In this document: positions 32,729 to 41,594 of the stretch, piece by piece
Layout of the letters: every line of letters begins with the position of its first letter
How positions within the stretch are numbered: the first letter of the stretch is position 1
NCBI RefSeq assembly: GCF_904063055.1
Contig: NZ_CAJFCN010000004.1
Location: 62,001 to 126,000 of the forward strand
Reading direction: 5' to 3'
Source of the DNA: Pseudomonas paracarnis
Lineage (GTDB): Bacteria; Pseudomonadota; Gammaproteobacteria; Pseudomonadales; Pseudomonadaceae
DNA length: 64,000 bases
Notes under the pieces: model-generated
Told to the model about the DNA's origin: nothing
Database searches by the model: none
Seen by the model: only the letters and a program-made list of their open reading frames with translations
Position numbers and translations under genes: made by a program

Positions 32729-33280
32729 TCAAAGCGAACAAGGATTAACCAGGTTTACGATAGAGGTCATCGTCATCCCCGCTCTCCCTCGCCCCGTGTC
32801 CCTTACATAATCCTTTTCAGTGCCCACCAAGGTTCGTTTTCCTGGTTGGAGCAGGGTTTCCACAATGAGCTTTTTCTTCGCGATATCCGGTTTAAAACTC
32901 GGCTCTACTGGCCAAATCTGCACGGCATAGTCTTGGGCGAACAAAAGCAGATTGGGAGCGGTATCTACCGGCGTTTGTAGGTGCGCGCACATGACGTCGC
33001 TGGCTCGTACTTCAACAACTGTTTTGTAGTGGGGCTTGTCGTAACTGGCCAATATCAATTTTGTCCGAGTCTGAACCCCCAGCGCTTCCTGAGGGTGGCA
33101 AGGCGTCACTTCTCCATAGGCGTAGGCGCACCAATTCACCTGGGTCATTGTGACAATTTCCTCAGGCTTTAATAACAAGTCTTTCTGGATGTTCAACTGG
33201 TCTTGCGGTTTTTCGTAGGGGATTGTCGTGCAGCCAGTGAGCAATGCGAGTGCGAACAGAGTGATGAACTTGAAGTACAT
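32729..33280 (-). CDS. Predicted lipoprotein, unknown
   Basis: Protein of 183 residues with a signal peptide ending LLTGC. The ATG at 33280 is preferred since AGGA stands about 10 nt upstream; the ATG at 33289 is only 1 nt from it. Two cysteine pairs (WCAYAYGEVTPC; VMCAHL) may form disulfides. It is a soluble-looking outer- or inner-membrane lipoprotein of unknown role, in a region of remnants but apparently intact. Confidence 0.65.
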   Translation of the reverse strand: MYFKFITLFALALLTGCTTIPYEKPQDQLNIQKDLLLKPEEIVTMTQVNWCAYAYGEVTPCHPQEALGVQTRTKLILASYDKPHYKTVVEVRASDVMCAHLQTPVDTAPNLLLFAQDYAVQIWPVEPSFKPDIAKKKLIVETLLQPGKRTLVGTEKDYVRDTGRGRAGMTMTSIVNLVNPCSL

Positions 33281-33408
33281 GGCTTTCATTTCCTATGAAT
33301 TACATCGACCTGATAGAAACGACTTCCACAAAACGGAATTTTTTCCTAGCCGCCTTGGTAGCGTCTTACTCAGCTAGGATACTTGGGAGAGACTCTTGCT
33401 CGGGAGGC

Positions 33409-33449
33409 GGGCTGCAGAGATGCAGGCTTTTTTTGCCTAGGATTTGGCC
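33409..33449 (+). repeat. Decayed copy of the post-tRNA terminator segment
   Basis: GGGCTGCAGAGATGCAGGC, a T-run, then CTAGGATTTGGCCT. It aligns with AGCCTGTAGAGATACAGGC, a T-run and TTGGGATTTGACCC at 31962-32004, so the sequence following the tRNA-Asn fragment is present twice. This supports more than one past integration at this site. Confidence 0.55.
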
Positions 33450-33491
33450 TGCATGGCGCGATTCGCAAGAAGCCAACTCTAGCGCTTCGAT

Positions 33492-33626
33492 TTAGACAGG
33501 TTTGCTTTTTGATTTGGCAGGCAGCGGATTAACAAGCATTCGATTCAATTCTCCAGCGAGCGCTATCAACTGCTGTTCCAACGCTTCGACCTCTGACACG
33601 CTGATGCCATTGTTGAGAACTTGCAA
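33492..33626 (-). CDS. Small protein downstream of brnA, 44 aa
   Basis: From a TTG 9 bp after the brnA stop the frame reads QVLNNGISVSEVEALEQQLI, then ALAGELNRMLVN and a basic tail (KSKSKPV). It looks like a single amphipathic helix. The TTG start makes it tentative; it may be translated by coupling to brnA. Confidence 0.4.
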   Translation of the reverse strand: MQVLNNGISVSEVEALEQQLIALAGELNRMLVNPLPAKSKSKPV

Positions 33627-33635
33627 GGTTTTGGC

Positions 33636-33857
33636 TTATTTCTTCGAGGCTGGCGCTAGGTTATAGGTGTCCTGGGACACCAATGCCTGCCGCAGTAGAT
33701 TGTTGATTACGGTCTGATAGCCGGTGCCTGCACTCTGCGCACGTTCACGGGCGGCTTCGATCACAGCATCGTCCAGCATGATCGTGATACGGGTTTTGCC
33801 TTTGTTGCTTGCGATGACGCCGCGCTTGGCGTTACTGAAGTCGTATTCGTCTTTCAT
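33636..33857 (-). CDS. brnA: BrnA-type antitoxin, orphan
   Basis: Protein of 73 residues: MKDEYDFSNAKRGVI, then a ribbon-helix-helix-like TRITIMLDDAVIEAARERAQ and YQTVINNLLRQAL. This is the BrnA/CopG antitoxin plan. GGAGG lies upstream. The partner toxin gene, which should precede it, survives only as a C-terminal stub, so the antitoxin is an orphan. It could still repress its promoter or neutralise related toxins elsewhere. Confidence 0.78.
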   Translation of the reverse strand: MKDEYDFSNAKRGVIASNKGKTRITIMLDDAVIEAARERAQSAGTGYQTVINNLLRQALVSQDTYNLAPASKK

Positions 33858-33860
33858 GGC

Positions 33861-33945
33861 TCAAACCTCCAGGTACTGGCGCCGTTCATTTTTGGATGCA
33901 TGAAAAGCGATGAAATGGACGATCGGCTGTGACAATCTATATCGT
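33861..33945 (-). pseudogene. BrnT toxin C-terminal stub
   Basis: The minus strand reads RLSQPIVHFIAFHASKNERR then QYLEV and TGA, 3 bp before the brnA ATG. The ASKNERRQY tail is the conserved end of BrnT. The rest of the ~90-residue toxin is missing. Confidence 0.65.
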
Positions 33946-34110
33946 GGACACGCCATTTTCCCTCCGATCAGTTGGAGCTTGATCTTGCAGAGATTGCCTG
34001 CGGATTTCCGTGCGCAACGGGCGTCTGTTTACGTAGCCATGTTCTGTATGCTTTGTCGGAAGGCATGCATAGACATGACCGAATGCCATATCGAAGCGTT
34101 TGAGTGGTAG
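33946..34110. other. Decayed intergenic DNA
   Basis: No gene recognised. It lies between the toxin stub and a second decayed tRNA-Asn end, in the zone of island remnants. Confidence 0.4.
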
Positions 34111-34111
34111 G

Positions 34112-34143
34112 CGGGCTGCGTTTGAGCCCAGGTCGCGGAGCCT
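34112..34143 (+). repeat. Second, decayed tRNA-Asn 3' end
   Basis: CTGCGTTTGAGCCCAGG followed by TCGCGGAGCC aligns with CTGGTTCGAGTCCAGG and TCGTGGAGCC of the tRNA-Asn fragment at 31896-31952 (one extra base and about three changes). It touches the stop codon of benE, so it marks the outer edge of repeated insertions. Confidence 0.65.
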
Positions 34144-35366
34144 CAGTTAGCAGCGTTCTCACGAGCATCAAGCCCCCGACGCGGCAACTGCCCATTAAGC
34201 ACGACGTACGCCGCCAACCCAATCAGCAGCCCCCAAAACGCCCCGCCAATCCCGAACAACGTGATGTTGGCGGCCGCTGCCAGAAAGGTAATCAGCGAAG
34301 CCTCACGGGAGCTGGCATCGGCCATGGCGCCGGCCAGGCTGCCGCCGATAGTGCCGAGCAGGGCGAGCCCGGCCAGGGTGGTGATGAAGGTGGCCGGAAA
34401 GGCCATGAACAGCGCGGCGAGGGTCACGCCGAAGACTCCGACCAGGATGTAAAAAACACCTGCCGCAATGCCGGCGATCCAGCGCTTGGAGGGCTCTTCG
34501 TGGGCTTGCTTGCCGGTGCAGATGGCAGCAGTGATCGCCGCGATATTGAACGCGTGGGAACCAAAGGGCGCCATGAGCAAGGAGCCCAGCCCGGTGATGG
34601 TCACGATAGGGTTGGCACTGATGTTGAACCCATCGTTGCGCAGCACCAGCATGCCGGGCATGTACTGGCCGGTCAGGGTGATCAGAAACAGCGGCAGCGC
34701 GACGCTGAGCAAGGCGTTGAGCGAAAACTCAGGCCGGGTGAATATGGGCGCTGCCAGTTGCAGTTCCAGGCCCGACAAGTCGACCCGTCCCTGAGCCATC
34801 AAGAAGGCCAGTCCCAACGCCAGAATACCCACAACCGCGTAGCGTGCGGTCAGGCGTTTGAGCACGAGGTAGGCAACAATCAGCAAGCCGACCAGCATCG
34901 GGTCAAGGCTCATGCCGCCGAAAGCACCGATGCCGAACTGCAACAGAATACCGGCGAGCAACCCGGCGGCCACGCCTGGCGGGATCAGCCGGATGACTTT
35001 TTCGAAATAGCCGGATAAGCCCAGCAGCACGAAGGCCGCGGCCGAGATCATGTACGCGCCCACCGCCTCGGCATAGGGCGTGGTGGACAGGGCCACAACC
35101 AGAAAGGCAGCAGCCGGTGTGGACCAGGCGGTGATGATAGGTGTGCGGGAAACCCAGCTGAGAAACAGCCCGGTGACCCCCACGCCGATGGACACCGACC
35201 ACACCCAGGACGCCGTCAACTCAGGGCTCAGCCCAGCGACCTTGGCGGCCTGGAACACCAGAATGAAGGTGCCGCCATAATTGACGATGACCGAGATCAG
35301 GCCGGCGACAATCGGCGGGATGAGGTCGCTGAGGCGAACCGATGCGTTGGGTGTTGACGAAGGCAT
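34143..35366 (-). CDS. benE: BenE-family benzoate/H+ symporter-like transporter
   Basis: Protein of 407 residues, almost wholly hydrophobic with about 11-12 membrane segments. Features typical of BenE/YdcO: PPIVAGLISVIVNYGGTF, SRTPIITAWSTPAAAFLV, the GSHAFNIAAITAAICTG block and a cytoplasmic KQAHEEPSKRW loop. It is an inner-membrane proton-coupled carrier; the real substrate is uncertain since no benzoate catabolic genes are near. Divergent from a MocR regulator that may control it. Its 3' end abuts the decayed tRNA end. Confidence 0.85.
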   Translation of the reverse strand: MPSSTPNASVRLSDLIPPIVAGLISVIVNYGGTFILVFQAAKVAGLSPELTASWVWSVSIGVGVTGLFLSWVSRTPIITAWSTPAAAFLVVALSTTPYAEAVGAYMISAAAFVLLGLSGYFEKVIRLIPPGVAAGLLAGILLQFGIGAFGGMSLDPMLVGLLIVAYLVLKRLTARYAVVGILALGLAFLMAQGRVDLSGLELQLAAPIFTRPEFSLNALLSVALPLFLITLTGQYMPGMLVLRNDGFNISANPIVTITGLGSLLMAPFGSHAFNIAAITAAICTGKQAHEEPSKRWIAGIAAGVFYILVGVFGVTLAALFMAFPATFITTLAGLALLGTIGGSLAGAMADASSREASLITFLAAAANITLFGIGGAFWGLLIGLAAYVVLNGQLPRRGLDARENAAN

Positions 35367-35461
35367 GGCGTTACGTTGCTCCTTGCAAATGGCGAAGCGC
35401 AGAGTCTACGGATAAACTGGCCTGCTTCATCCTGCCAATTTATTCATATAGAGCAGACCGT

Positions 35462-36961
35462 ATGGCGCAAACCTTCGAGCTCGAAACACTGAAAATCCGG
35501 CTCAACGATGCCGAGTTTCAGCGGCTGGATCTGCACCTGCGAATCCAGCGCGCCTTGCGGGCATTGATTCTTGAGGGGGCCCTTGATGCGGGCCTCAAGC
35601 TGCCGGCAACCCGAGTTCTGGCCAAAACGCTAGGTGTTGCCCGCGACACGGTCGAGAACGCCTATGTGCATTTGCACCGGGACGGCTTCATTGTGCGGCG
35701 CGAGGGTTCGGGCAGCTATGTATCGGAGGCAGTGGGCACCGAGTTACGCGGGGCTGCGCGCCAGCGCATCAACATGCAAGACACCCAGCGCAGCGATGCA
35801 GTGCCAGGGGCGGGCTTGAGCCGGCGTGGCCGGATGATGTTCGACACGGGTGGCGTGACCGATCAACAGGCGGTGAAGGCCTTTGCCACCGGGCTGCCGG
35901 AAACCCGTACCTTTCCTGTCGATATATGGGCGCGTCTGCAACGCCAGGCCATGAAGGACTACCGGGGTAACGTCCTGCTGCATGGCGACCCGCAAGGCGC
36001 CGAGCCCCTGCGCAAGGCGATCGCCACCTACTTGAACCTCGAACGCGGCGCCAAATGCTCACCCAATCAGATTCTGGTATTGAGCAGCACTCGCCAGGCC
36101 TTGTACCTGTGTGCCCAATTATTAGTGGATGCCGGCAAGCCCATCCTCCTGGAAAACCCCGGTTACTACGGTGCCAAGAAGGCTTTTGAAGCGGCCGAGA
36201 CCCAGGTGGTGCCTATTGAAGTTGATGCACTGGGGATCCGCACCGACCTGTTGCGGGCAGACCGCAGCGGTGCCAATTGCGTCTATGTGACGCCTTCGCA
36301 TCAATACCCCACCGGCGCCACGTTAGCGCTGGAGCGCCGGTTGGAGCTGATCAACTGGGCGGCCGAGCAGGGCAAGTGGATCCTCGAGGACGACTATGAC
36401 AGCGAGTTCCACTACGACGGGCCGCCGATTGCCTGCGTCCAGGGCCTGGACCCGTACCAGCGCACGATCTACCTCGGCACCTTCAGCAAAACGCTCTATC
36501 CCGGATTGCGGATGGGCTACATGGTGCTGCCTGCCGAACTGGTCAGCGCATTCACCTATGCGCGAAGCATCATGGACGGTCACACGCCACAGATCCTCCA
36601 ACTGACCCTGGCGCGCTTCATGGAGGACGGCCACTACCACGCCCATGTCCGGGCCATGCGCAAACTGTACGCTGCGCGCCGGGCCGTCATGCTCACCGTC
36701 ATCGGCAAACACCTGAAGGGGATTGCCACAGCCTTGTGCCCCCATGGCGGGCTGCAGATGCCCTGCCTTTTGGCCGATGGCTGGTCGGAGGAAAACACCA
36801 TCCGCCAAGCTGCCAGCGCAGGCGTGCAGTTGCCCGGACTCAGTCGGTTGTACGCCGGCGAGGAGAAGAAACAAGGTTGGCTGTTGGGGTATTCATCCTT
36901 GACTGCCCATGAAATCGAAACAGCCATGGGGCGGCTGGCTGCTGCGCTGCGCAAGCAATAG
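35462..36961 (+). CDS. MocR-type regulator (GntR HTH + aminotransferase)
   Basis: Protein of 499 residues from the ATG at 35462; a long in-frame extension to 35342 overlaps benE and is rejected. An N-terminal GntR winged helix (LPATRVLAKTLGVARDTVENAY) is joined to a fold-type I aminotransferase domain with the PLP-binding lysine in YLGTFSKTLYPGLRMGY and the EDDYDSEFHY motif. MocR proteins sense PLP or amines rather than catalyse. Divergent from benE across 95 bp, so benE is the first candidate target. Confidence 0.87.
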   Translation: MAQTFELETLKIRLNDAEFQRLDLHLRIQRALRALILEGALDAGLKLPATRVLAKTLGVARDTVENAYVHLHRDGFIVRREGSGSYVSEAVGTELRGAARQRINMQDTQRSDAVPGAGLSRRGRMMFDTGGVTDQQAVKAFATGLPETRTFPVDIWARLQRQAMKDYRGNVLLHGDPQGAEPLRKAIATYLNLERGAKCSPNQILVLSSTRQALYLCAQLLVDAGKPILLENPGYYGAKKAFEAAETQVVPIEVDALGIRTDLLRADRSGANCVYVTPSHQYPTGATLALERRLELINWAAEQGKWILEDDYDSEFHYDGPPIACVQGLDPYQRTIYLGTFSKTLYPGLRMGYMVLPAELVSAFTYARSIMDGHTPQILQLTLARFMEDGHYHAHVRAMRKLYAARRAVMLTVIGKHLKGIATALCPHGGLQMPCLLADGWSEENTIRQAASAGVQLPGLSRLYAGEEKKQGWLLGYSSLTAHEIETAMGRLAAALRKQ

Positions 36962-36988
36962 GCCCGTGCCGTTCAGTGCGCGAGGTAT

Positions 36989-37336
36989 CTAGTGCCTGCT
37001 CGGGGTTTGAACCGCAGGCAGGATGGAGTCGAACCATTGCGCCAGGTTCGAGCCTGATAGCCGCTGCACCTGATCGACATCCATCGATTCATCCTCACCG
37101 GCGGTGTAGCACTGATCACCACTGCGCCTGTCATCGGGATAGACCATAAAACCACCACGGCCGTCAGGGCAGTCGGGCAGATACACCGAGGACAGGTCGC
37201 GTTGCTCATCAAGGTGCGCGTTCAAGCGCGCGATATAGATACCCATCGAAACCGCCACGCCAATAACCAGCACCACACAGGCGACCAACTGGCCGGTATA
37301 GCTGGCGCCAATCTCATCACGACCCACGGGCGACAT
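36989..37336 (-). CDS. Small membrane protein, unknown
   Basis: Protein of 115 residues from ATG 37336 (AGGG upstream). One membrane helix (QLVACVVLVIGVAVSMGIYI) is followed by a C-terminal domain with two cysteines (LPDCPDG...DQCYTAG). It overlaps a 57-residue membrane ORF upstream by 20 bp. It faces the two-component genes and may be regulated by them. Confidence 0.55.
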   Translation of the reverse strand: MSPVGRDEIGASYTGQLVACVVLVIGVAVSMGIYIARLNAHLDEQRDLSSVYLPDCPDGRGGFMVYPDDRRSGDQCYTAGEDESMDVDQVQRLSGSNLAQWFDSILPAVQTPSRH

Positions 37337-37490
37337 GACACGACCCTGTCTGCTCAACATTCTGGCCAACCAGAAACCAGCCATTGCCTCCCATGCGTAC
37401 CAACTGCGTTTGCTGTGGAAGGATACCCACCATCAGCGCGAAGAAAATCACGGCTAACAGCACCCCTTTGATCATCGAATACAGGTTCAT
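37317..37490 (-). CDS. 57-aa membrane protein
   Basis: The frame from ATG 37490 reads MNLYSMIKGVLLAVIFFALM then VGILPQQTQLVRMGG, a signal anchor and a short tail. There is no strong ribosome site, but the hydrophobic helix and the 20-bp overlap with the next gene suggest a real coupled pair. Confidence 0.45.
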   Translation of the reverse strand: MNLYSMIKGVLLAVIFFALMVGILPQQTQLVRMGGNGWFLVGQNVEQTGSCHVARGS

Positions 37491-37535
37491 GACGGTGACG
37501 AGCTCTGGATAAGAAGGGCCTTAGCCTAAGCAGCA

Positions 37536-37557
37536 CCAGGTTAACGCCAGGTAAACA
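37536..37557 (+). promoter_or_regulatory. 11-bp direct repeat, OmpR-type operator candidate
   Basis: CCAGGTTAACG is followed at once by CCAGGTAAACA. Two half-sites one helical turn apart are how OmpR-family regulators bind DNA. It lies between the response regulator gene (37628) and the divergent small membrane genes, so it could control both. Confidence 0.5.
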
Positions 37558-37627
37558 TCGGGGGATAAAGCCCGACTTCCGCTATTCTTCACACCGCTGC
37601 GCACTGCCTGCCCGAGGGGTTTTTTCC

Positions 37628-38302
37628 GTGCATATTCATCTGCTGCTGGTCGAGGACAATCTGGACCTGGCTACCACCGTCATCGAGTACCTGGAGATCA
37701 GCGGCATCGTCTGCGATCACGTCAGTAATGGTCAGACCGGACTTAACCTGGCCCTCAATCAGCATTACGACGTTATTCTCCTGGATATCATGCTGCCGCG
37801 ACTGGATGGCCAGCAGGTATGCGATCGGTTGCGCCAGCAAGGCATCCAGACGCCGATCCTGATGCTGACCTCGCTGGACGCGTTATCCGACAAGCTTGCC
37901 AGTTTTGCCGCTGGCGCCGACGACTACCTGGTCAAGCCGTTCGAACTGGCCGAACTGGTCGCCAGGATTCGTGCCCTGAGCCTGCGTCGCAGCGGCCAGA
38001 CCAGTCGGCTGCAAGTGGACGACCTGGTGATGGAACTGACCACGCGTAAAGTCAGCCGGGCAGGGCAGGAGCTGCATTTGTCGCCCATCTGTTGGACCTT
38101 GTTGGAAAACCTGATGCGCGCAAGTCCTCAACCGGTCTCTCGGGAGCGCCTGGAGGCGAAGATCTGGGGCGATGAGCCGCCCGACAGTAATTCGCTCAAA
38201 GTACATATGCATCGGCTGCGCAAGACGGTAGACAAACCCTTTGGCCGGCCGTTGATTCATACCCTGGCGGGTGTCGGCATTCAGGTAAAACCCCATGCGT
38301 AA
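37628..38302 (+). CDS. OmpR-family response regulator
   Basis: Protein of 224 residues starting with GTG after GAGGGG. Receiver domain with VEDN, phosphoacceptor D53 (LLDIMLPRLDG), T81 and K103 (YLVKPFE); then a winged helix (SPICWTLLENLM, VHMHRLRKTVD, HTLAGVGI). Its stop overlaps the start of the histidine kinase gene by 8 bp. The signal is unknown. Confidence 0.88.
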   Translation: MHIHLLLVEDNLDLATTVIEYLEISGIVCDHVSNGQTGLNLALNQHYDVILLDIMLPRLDGQQVCDRLRQQGIQTPILMLTSLDALSDKLASFAAGADDYLVKPFELAELVARIRALSLRRSGQTSRLQVDDLVMELTTRKVSRAGQELHLSPICWTLLENLMRASPQPVSRERLEAKIWGDEPPDSNSLKVHMHRLRKTVDKPFGRPLIHTLAGVGIQVKPHA

Positions 38303-39605
38303 CGGCCTAAGTCTGAAGTGGGTAATCAGCGGCAGTTTCCTGTGTCTGATTGCGGTGGTGCTGGTGATCTACAGCAAGCTGCTGCCTGAATTCACCGTGC
38401 GCGGCCTGTTCTACACGGCCAGCGCGATGATGGAGGAGGAAGCTCAGTATTTTCTCCGGCATTACAAACAGGACCCGACCACGCCGACGCCGCACAATTA
38501 CTTCTACACCAGCGTCATCGGCAAGGAGGCGTTGCCGCAGGACGTGCGCGAGTTGCTCACTACATCGCCGAGCCTGTCCTTCGGCGCGGTGAATATCTTT
38601 GGCGATCTCTATTCCGATGACGACGACGAGCCCTTCCAGATCATCCTCGAACAGCCCCTGGGTGACGGCAAAATCCTCTACATGTACGACATCGATCACG
38701 ATAAGGAAGCAGGGGGAGAGGTCGAGACGCCGTTGTCTGACGCCTATTTCGATCAGGTCATAGAGAGTGTCAAGTTCATCAGCCTGGCGGTATTCGTGCC
38801 GGCGCTGATCATCATCGCCTTGCTGGTCTGGTGGCTGGTTCGGCCGCTGGGGCGCCTGGTGCAATGGTCCGGCACACTCAAAGACCCTGAGGCACTGACC
38901 GGCACACGGCCGGGTTTCAGTTTCAAGGAGTTCAACATGCTGGCTGATGCCCTGGCCAAAAGTGTTGAGCAGGTGCAGGCCGCCAGCCAGCGCGAAGGCC
39001 GCCTGTTGCGCTACACCAGCCATGAACTGCGCACGCCCCTGGCGGTGCTCAAGGCCACTATCGAATTGTTGGCCCTGCAATCGGGCGGTGTGCTGCCACC
39101 CTCATTGCAGCGCATAGAACGCTCGGTGCTGAATATGCAACTGATCGCCGAGACATTGCTGTGGATGAGTCGCGAGCGTCCAGAGCCGCTGCCGGAAGAA
39201 GACGTTGACCTGAGCGAGCTGGTGGGCGACCTGATTGAAAAACACCGCTACCTGATCGGTCACCGAGATATTGAGCTGAGCATCGGCATCCACAACGAAC
39301 CTTGCCGATTGCCCCCTACGGCGTGTCGTATCGTGATCGGCAACTTCCTGCGCAATGCGCTGCAATACGCGGAAGAGGGCACGGTGGATATCAGTTTCAA
39401 ATACCCCCGGCTGGTGATTGCCAATTACATCAACGAGGCCAAGCCGCGGCAGGAATCCGACGACTATGGATATGGTCTTGGGTTGCAGTTGATGCGGCAA
39501 TTGTGCGCAAAGCTGGGCTGGCAGATTGAGGTGATCCGTGAGCAACAGAGGTTTACGGTCATTCTTGATTTTACGAGCGGGCGGGCTGTCGAGTCAGAAC
39601 GTTAA
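38295..39605 (+). CDS. Sensor histidine kinase
   Basis: Protein of 436 residues. Membrane helices near 10-28 and 158-182 enclose an acidic periplasmic sensor domain (note DLYSDDDDEPF). HAMP-like linker, then the phosphorylated H243 in YTSHELRTPLAVLKATIEL, an N box (IGNFLRNALQYAEEG) and a GYGLGLQLM G box. Partner of the overlapping response regulator. The acidic sensor could bind cations or cationic peptides, which is only a guess. Confidence 0.85.
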   Translation: MRNGLSLKWVISGSFLCLIAVVLVIYSKLLPEFTVRGLFYTASAMMEEEAQYFLRHYKQDPTTPTPHNYFYTSVIGKEALPQDVRELLTTSPSLSFGAVNIFGDLYSDDDDEPFQIILEQPLGDGKILYMYDIDHDKEAGGEVETPLSDAYFDQVIESVKFISLAVFVPALIIIALLVWWLVRPLGRLVQWSGTLKDPEALTGTRPGFSFKEFNMLADALAKSVEQVQAASQREGRLLRYTSHELRTPLAVLKATIELLALQSGGVLPPSLQRIERSVLNMQLIAETLLWMSRERPEPLPEEDVDLSELVGDLIEKHRYLIGHRDIELSIGIHNEPCRLPPTACRIVIGNFLRNALQYAEEGTVDISFKYPRLVIANYINEAKPRQESDDYGYGLGLQLMRQLCAKLGWQIEVIREQQRFTVILDFTSGRAVESER

Positions 39606-39731
39606 AGGCTGATAGCGCCTCACAGAAGCGCCAACCGGGTTAGGAACGGTTTTATAGCTGCGCCTCAGCATGCAGTCCCCGCTTCCCGCGCGCCAGTGCA
39701 TAACCACTGACACGCAAGAAGGGCCAGGGCG

Positions 39732-41594
39732 TTACAACGTCTGCACAATCACCTGGCTTTTCAAATCGTTGACCATGCCTTCAATCGCCGGCTGCATGGC
39801 CGCAAAATCCTCCGGCGTGCAGAGAATCTCTGGCTTGCTAAACACATATTGGCGCGTGATCAGCACCGTATTGGCCTTCTTCACATAGGTCGAGCGATAG
39901 TCGAAGCCCGCCTGTTTCACCGACACCGCCTTGGGCACCGCGAGGATCTTCACCTTGGCGGGGAACTCCAGGCGCGCTACTTCTGATATCTCACTCGAAA
40001 GGCAGGAGAAGTTCTGAGTGCGTTCCTTTTCGGCCATCAAGGAAAACACGCTCTGGCCAATACCGCCGGCCAGGCTGGAGAGGGTAGGCACCCCAGTGGG
40101 GCCCGGCAGGTTCACCAGGTTGCTGGTGTGGCCATTGATCGCGAACTTGAAGGTATTGGCAGTACTGTCCAAAGCGTCAGTTTCGATCACGCCGCTACCG
40201 GATTGCCCAAACATGCTCAGGACCTGTTGCACCAACTGATTACGGTCGGCTGGCTGCATGGCCTTGAGCATGAAGCGGTTAAGCTCCGCGCCCCAACCGT
40301 CGATGGTGGAGTCATTGGTAAAGTCTGCAGCGCCTTTGGTGTTGACCTTGAACACCATGGTTGTGTCCACTTTGCCAGGCTGGCGGGACGGTGTCTGCTT
40401 ACGCTCACCGGTCTGTGTCAGCAATACCGGTTTGCCGAGTTCGGGCAGAGGCAGGTAGCCAGCGGCGATGGGTGTCGCGGTGGAGTCCAGGTACAGATCG
40501 AGGCTGGGTACATAAGTGATTACATGGTTGAGCACGCCCAGGGTCGGCACCTGGGGCAGTACGTAGGCGTTGCCGGCGTTGATCAGTGCGGGCGAGCTTT
40601 CAATGGCGACGGCTTTGAGCAGCGCTTCAAGCAGGGCTACATGGTCTTTGCAGTCGCCATAACGGTTATCCAGCACCGCCTGCGCTGAATGCGGCACCAC
40701 GCCACCGGCACCGACGTACACGGCCACATAGCGAATGTTCTTGCGTACCCAGTCACTCAGCACCAAGGCCTTGCTGCGTGGGTTGTCGAGGTTGGCGGTG
40801 AGTTCCTTGGCCAGTTGGGTCATGGCCGGGGTCACTTCTACCTGTGCGCGTGCGGCGTAGGCCTGGGCAAACTGTTTGTAGTCGGTGAACGTCGATACGG
40901 CCAGCAGTTGCCCGTAGTCGGTGTAGGCAACGGAGCCATCTTCCACGCGATTTTTCTTGGTTTGTTCCACGTCCCAGCGGTACACCGTTCGCCCGTTGGC
41001 GTTGGCTGGCGTGGACGCTTTGAAACCCCGTGAGTCGGCGTACAGCTTCATTTCGGCGGGCATGTCGTAGCTCAGGCGCACCTGCTCATTCTGGTAGAAA
41101 TCCGGCGAGAAAAGGTCTTCGAACTGCCCCGCAAACAACGGCGTATTGCGATGGCGCTGGTACCGCAGAACCATGCGATCACCCACTTGCAGCTCCGGGA
41201 AGATCACCACTTTGACCCGCGAGTCCTGAAACATCGGCGCCTGGGCAGACTCCAGTTCCTGCTGCTCCTTGATCCGGTCTGGTGTTACCACGACTTTGCG
41301 GCCATCGGATTTGAGAGTGTAGGCCTCGACAATATCCAGAGTTTCCAGGGTGCGATTGTAGGTCACAGAGCGCTGGGCGTTGGAGGTGATCGCGCGCTCT
41401 TCATTGATCCGCATAACCCGTTCGACATCCAGCACAAAGCTACCGTCGGGGTTCACGACGTAGGACTGGATGTTTTTTTCGTGGGTCAGGGAAAGGTCGG
41501 TGTAATCGGCACGGGCTGGCGTCGTCAACAGCGCGCAGACCGTGACTGCCAGCACACCGAACAGGCGTAACGAAGAGAGCGGGAGGCTTTGCAT
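39732..41594 (-). CDS. DUF3857 transglutaminase-like secreted protein
   Basis: Protein of 620 residues with a signal peptide (LFGVLAVTVCALLTTPARA). The N-terminal DUF3857 beta domain is followed by a transglutaminase-like core with Cys-His-Asp type motifs: YGDCKDHVALLEALLKA, later LNHVITYVPSLDLYLDSTA. Probably periplasmic; the family acts on peptides or amides with largely unknown substrates. AGAAGGA precedes the ATG. Convergent with the kinase gene. Confidence 0.82.
   Translation of the reverse strand: MQSLPLSSLRLFGVLAVTVCALLTTPARADYTDLSLTHEKNIQSYVVNPDGSFVLDVERVMRINEERAITSNAQRSVTYNRTLETLDIVEAYTLKSDGRKVVVTPDRIKEQQELESAQAPMFQDSRVKVVIFPELQVGDRMVLRYQRHRNTPLFAGQFEDLFSPDFYQNEQVRLSYDMPAEMKLYADSRGFKASTPANANGRTVYRWDVEQTKKNRVEDGSVAYTDYGQLLAVSTFTDYKQFAQAYAARAQVEVTPAMTQLAKELTANLDNPRSKALVLSDWVRKNIRYVAVYVGAGGVVPHSAQAVLDNRYGDCKDHVALLEALLKAVAIESSPALINAGNAYVLPQVPTLGVLNHVITYVPSLDLYLDSTATPIAAGYLPLPELGKPVLLTQTGERKQTPSRQPGKVDTTMVFKVNTKGAADFTNDSTIDGWGAELNRFMLKAMQPADRNQLVQQVLSMFGQSGSGVIETDALDSTANTFKFAINGHTSNLVNLPGPTGVPTLSSLAGGIGQSVFSLMAEKERTQNFSCLSSEISEVARLEFPAKVKILAVPKAVSVKQAGFDYRSTYVKKANTVLITRQYVFSKPEILCTPEDFAAMQPAIEGMVNDLKSQVIVQTL

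Noticed and set aside
34104..35018. Plus-strand frame of 304 residues opposite benE
   Set aside because: Gln/Gly/Arg-rich shadow of a membrane-protein gene on the other strand.
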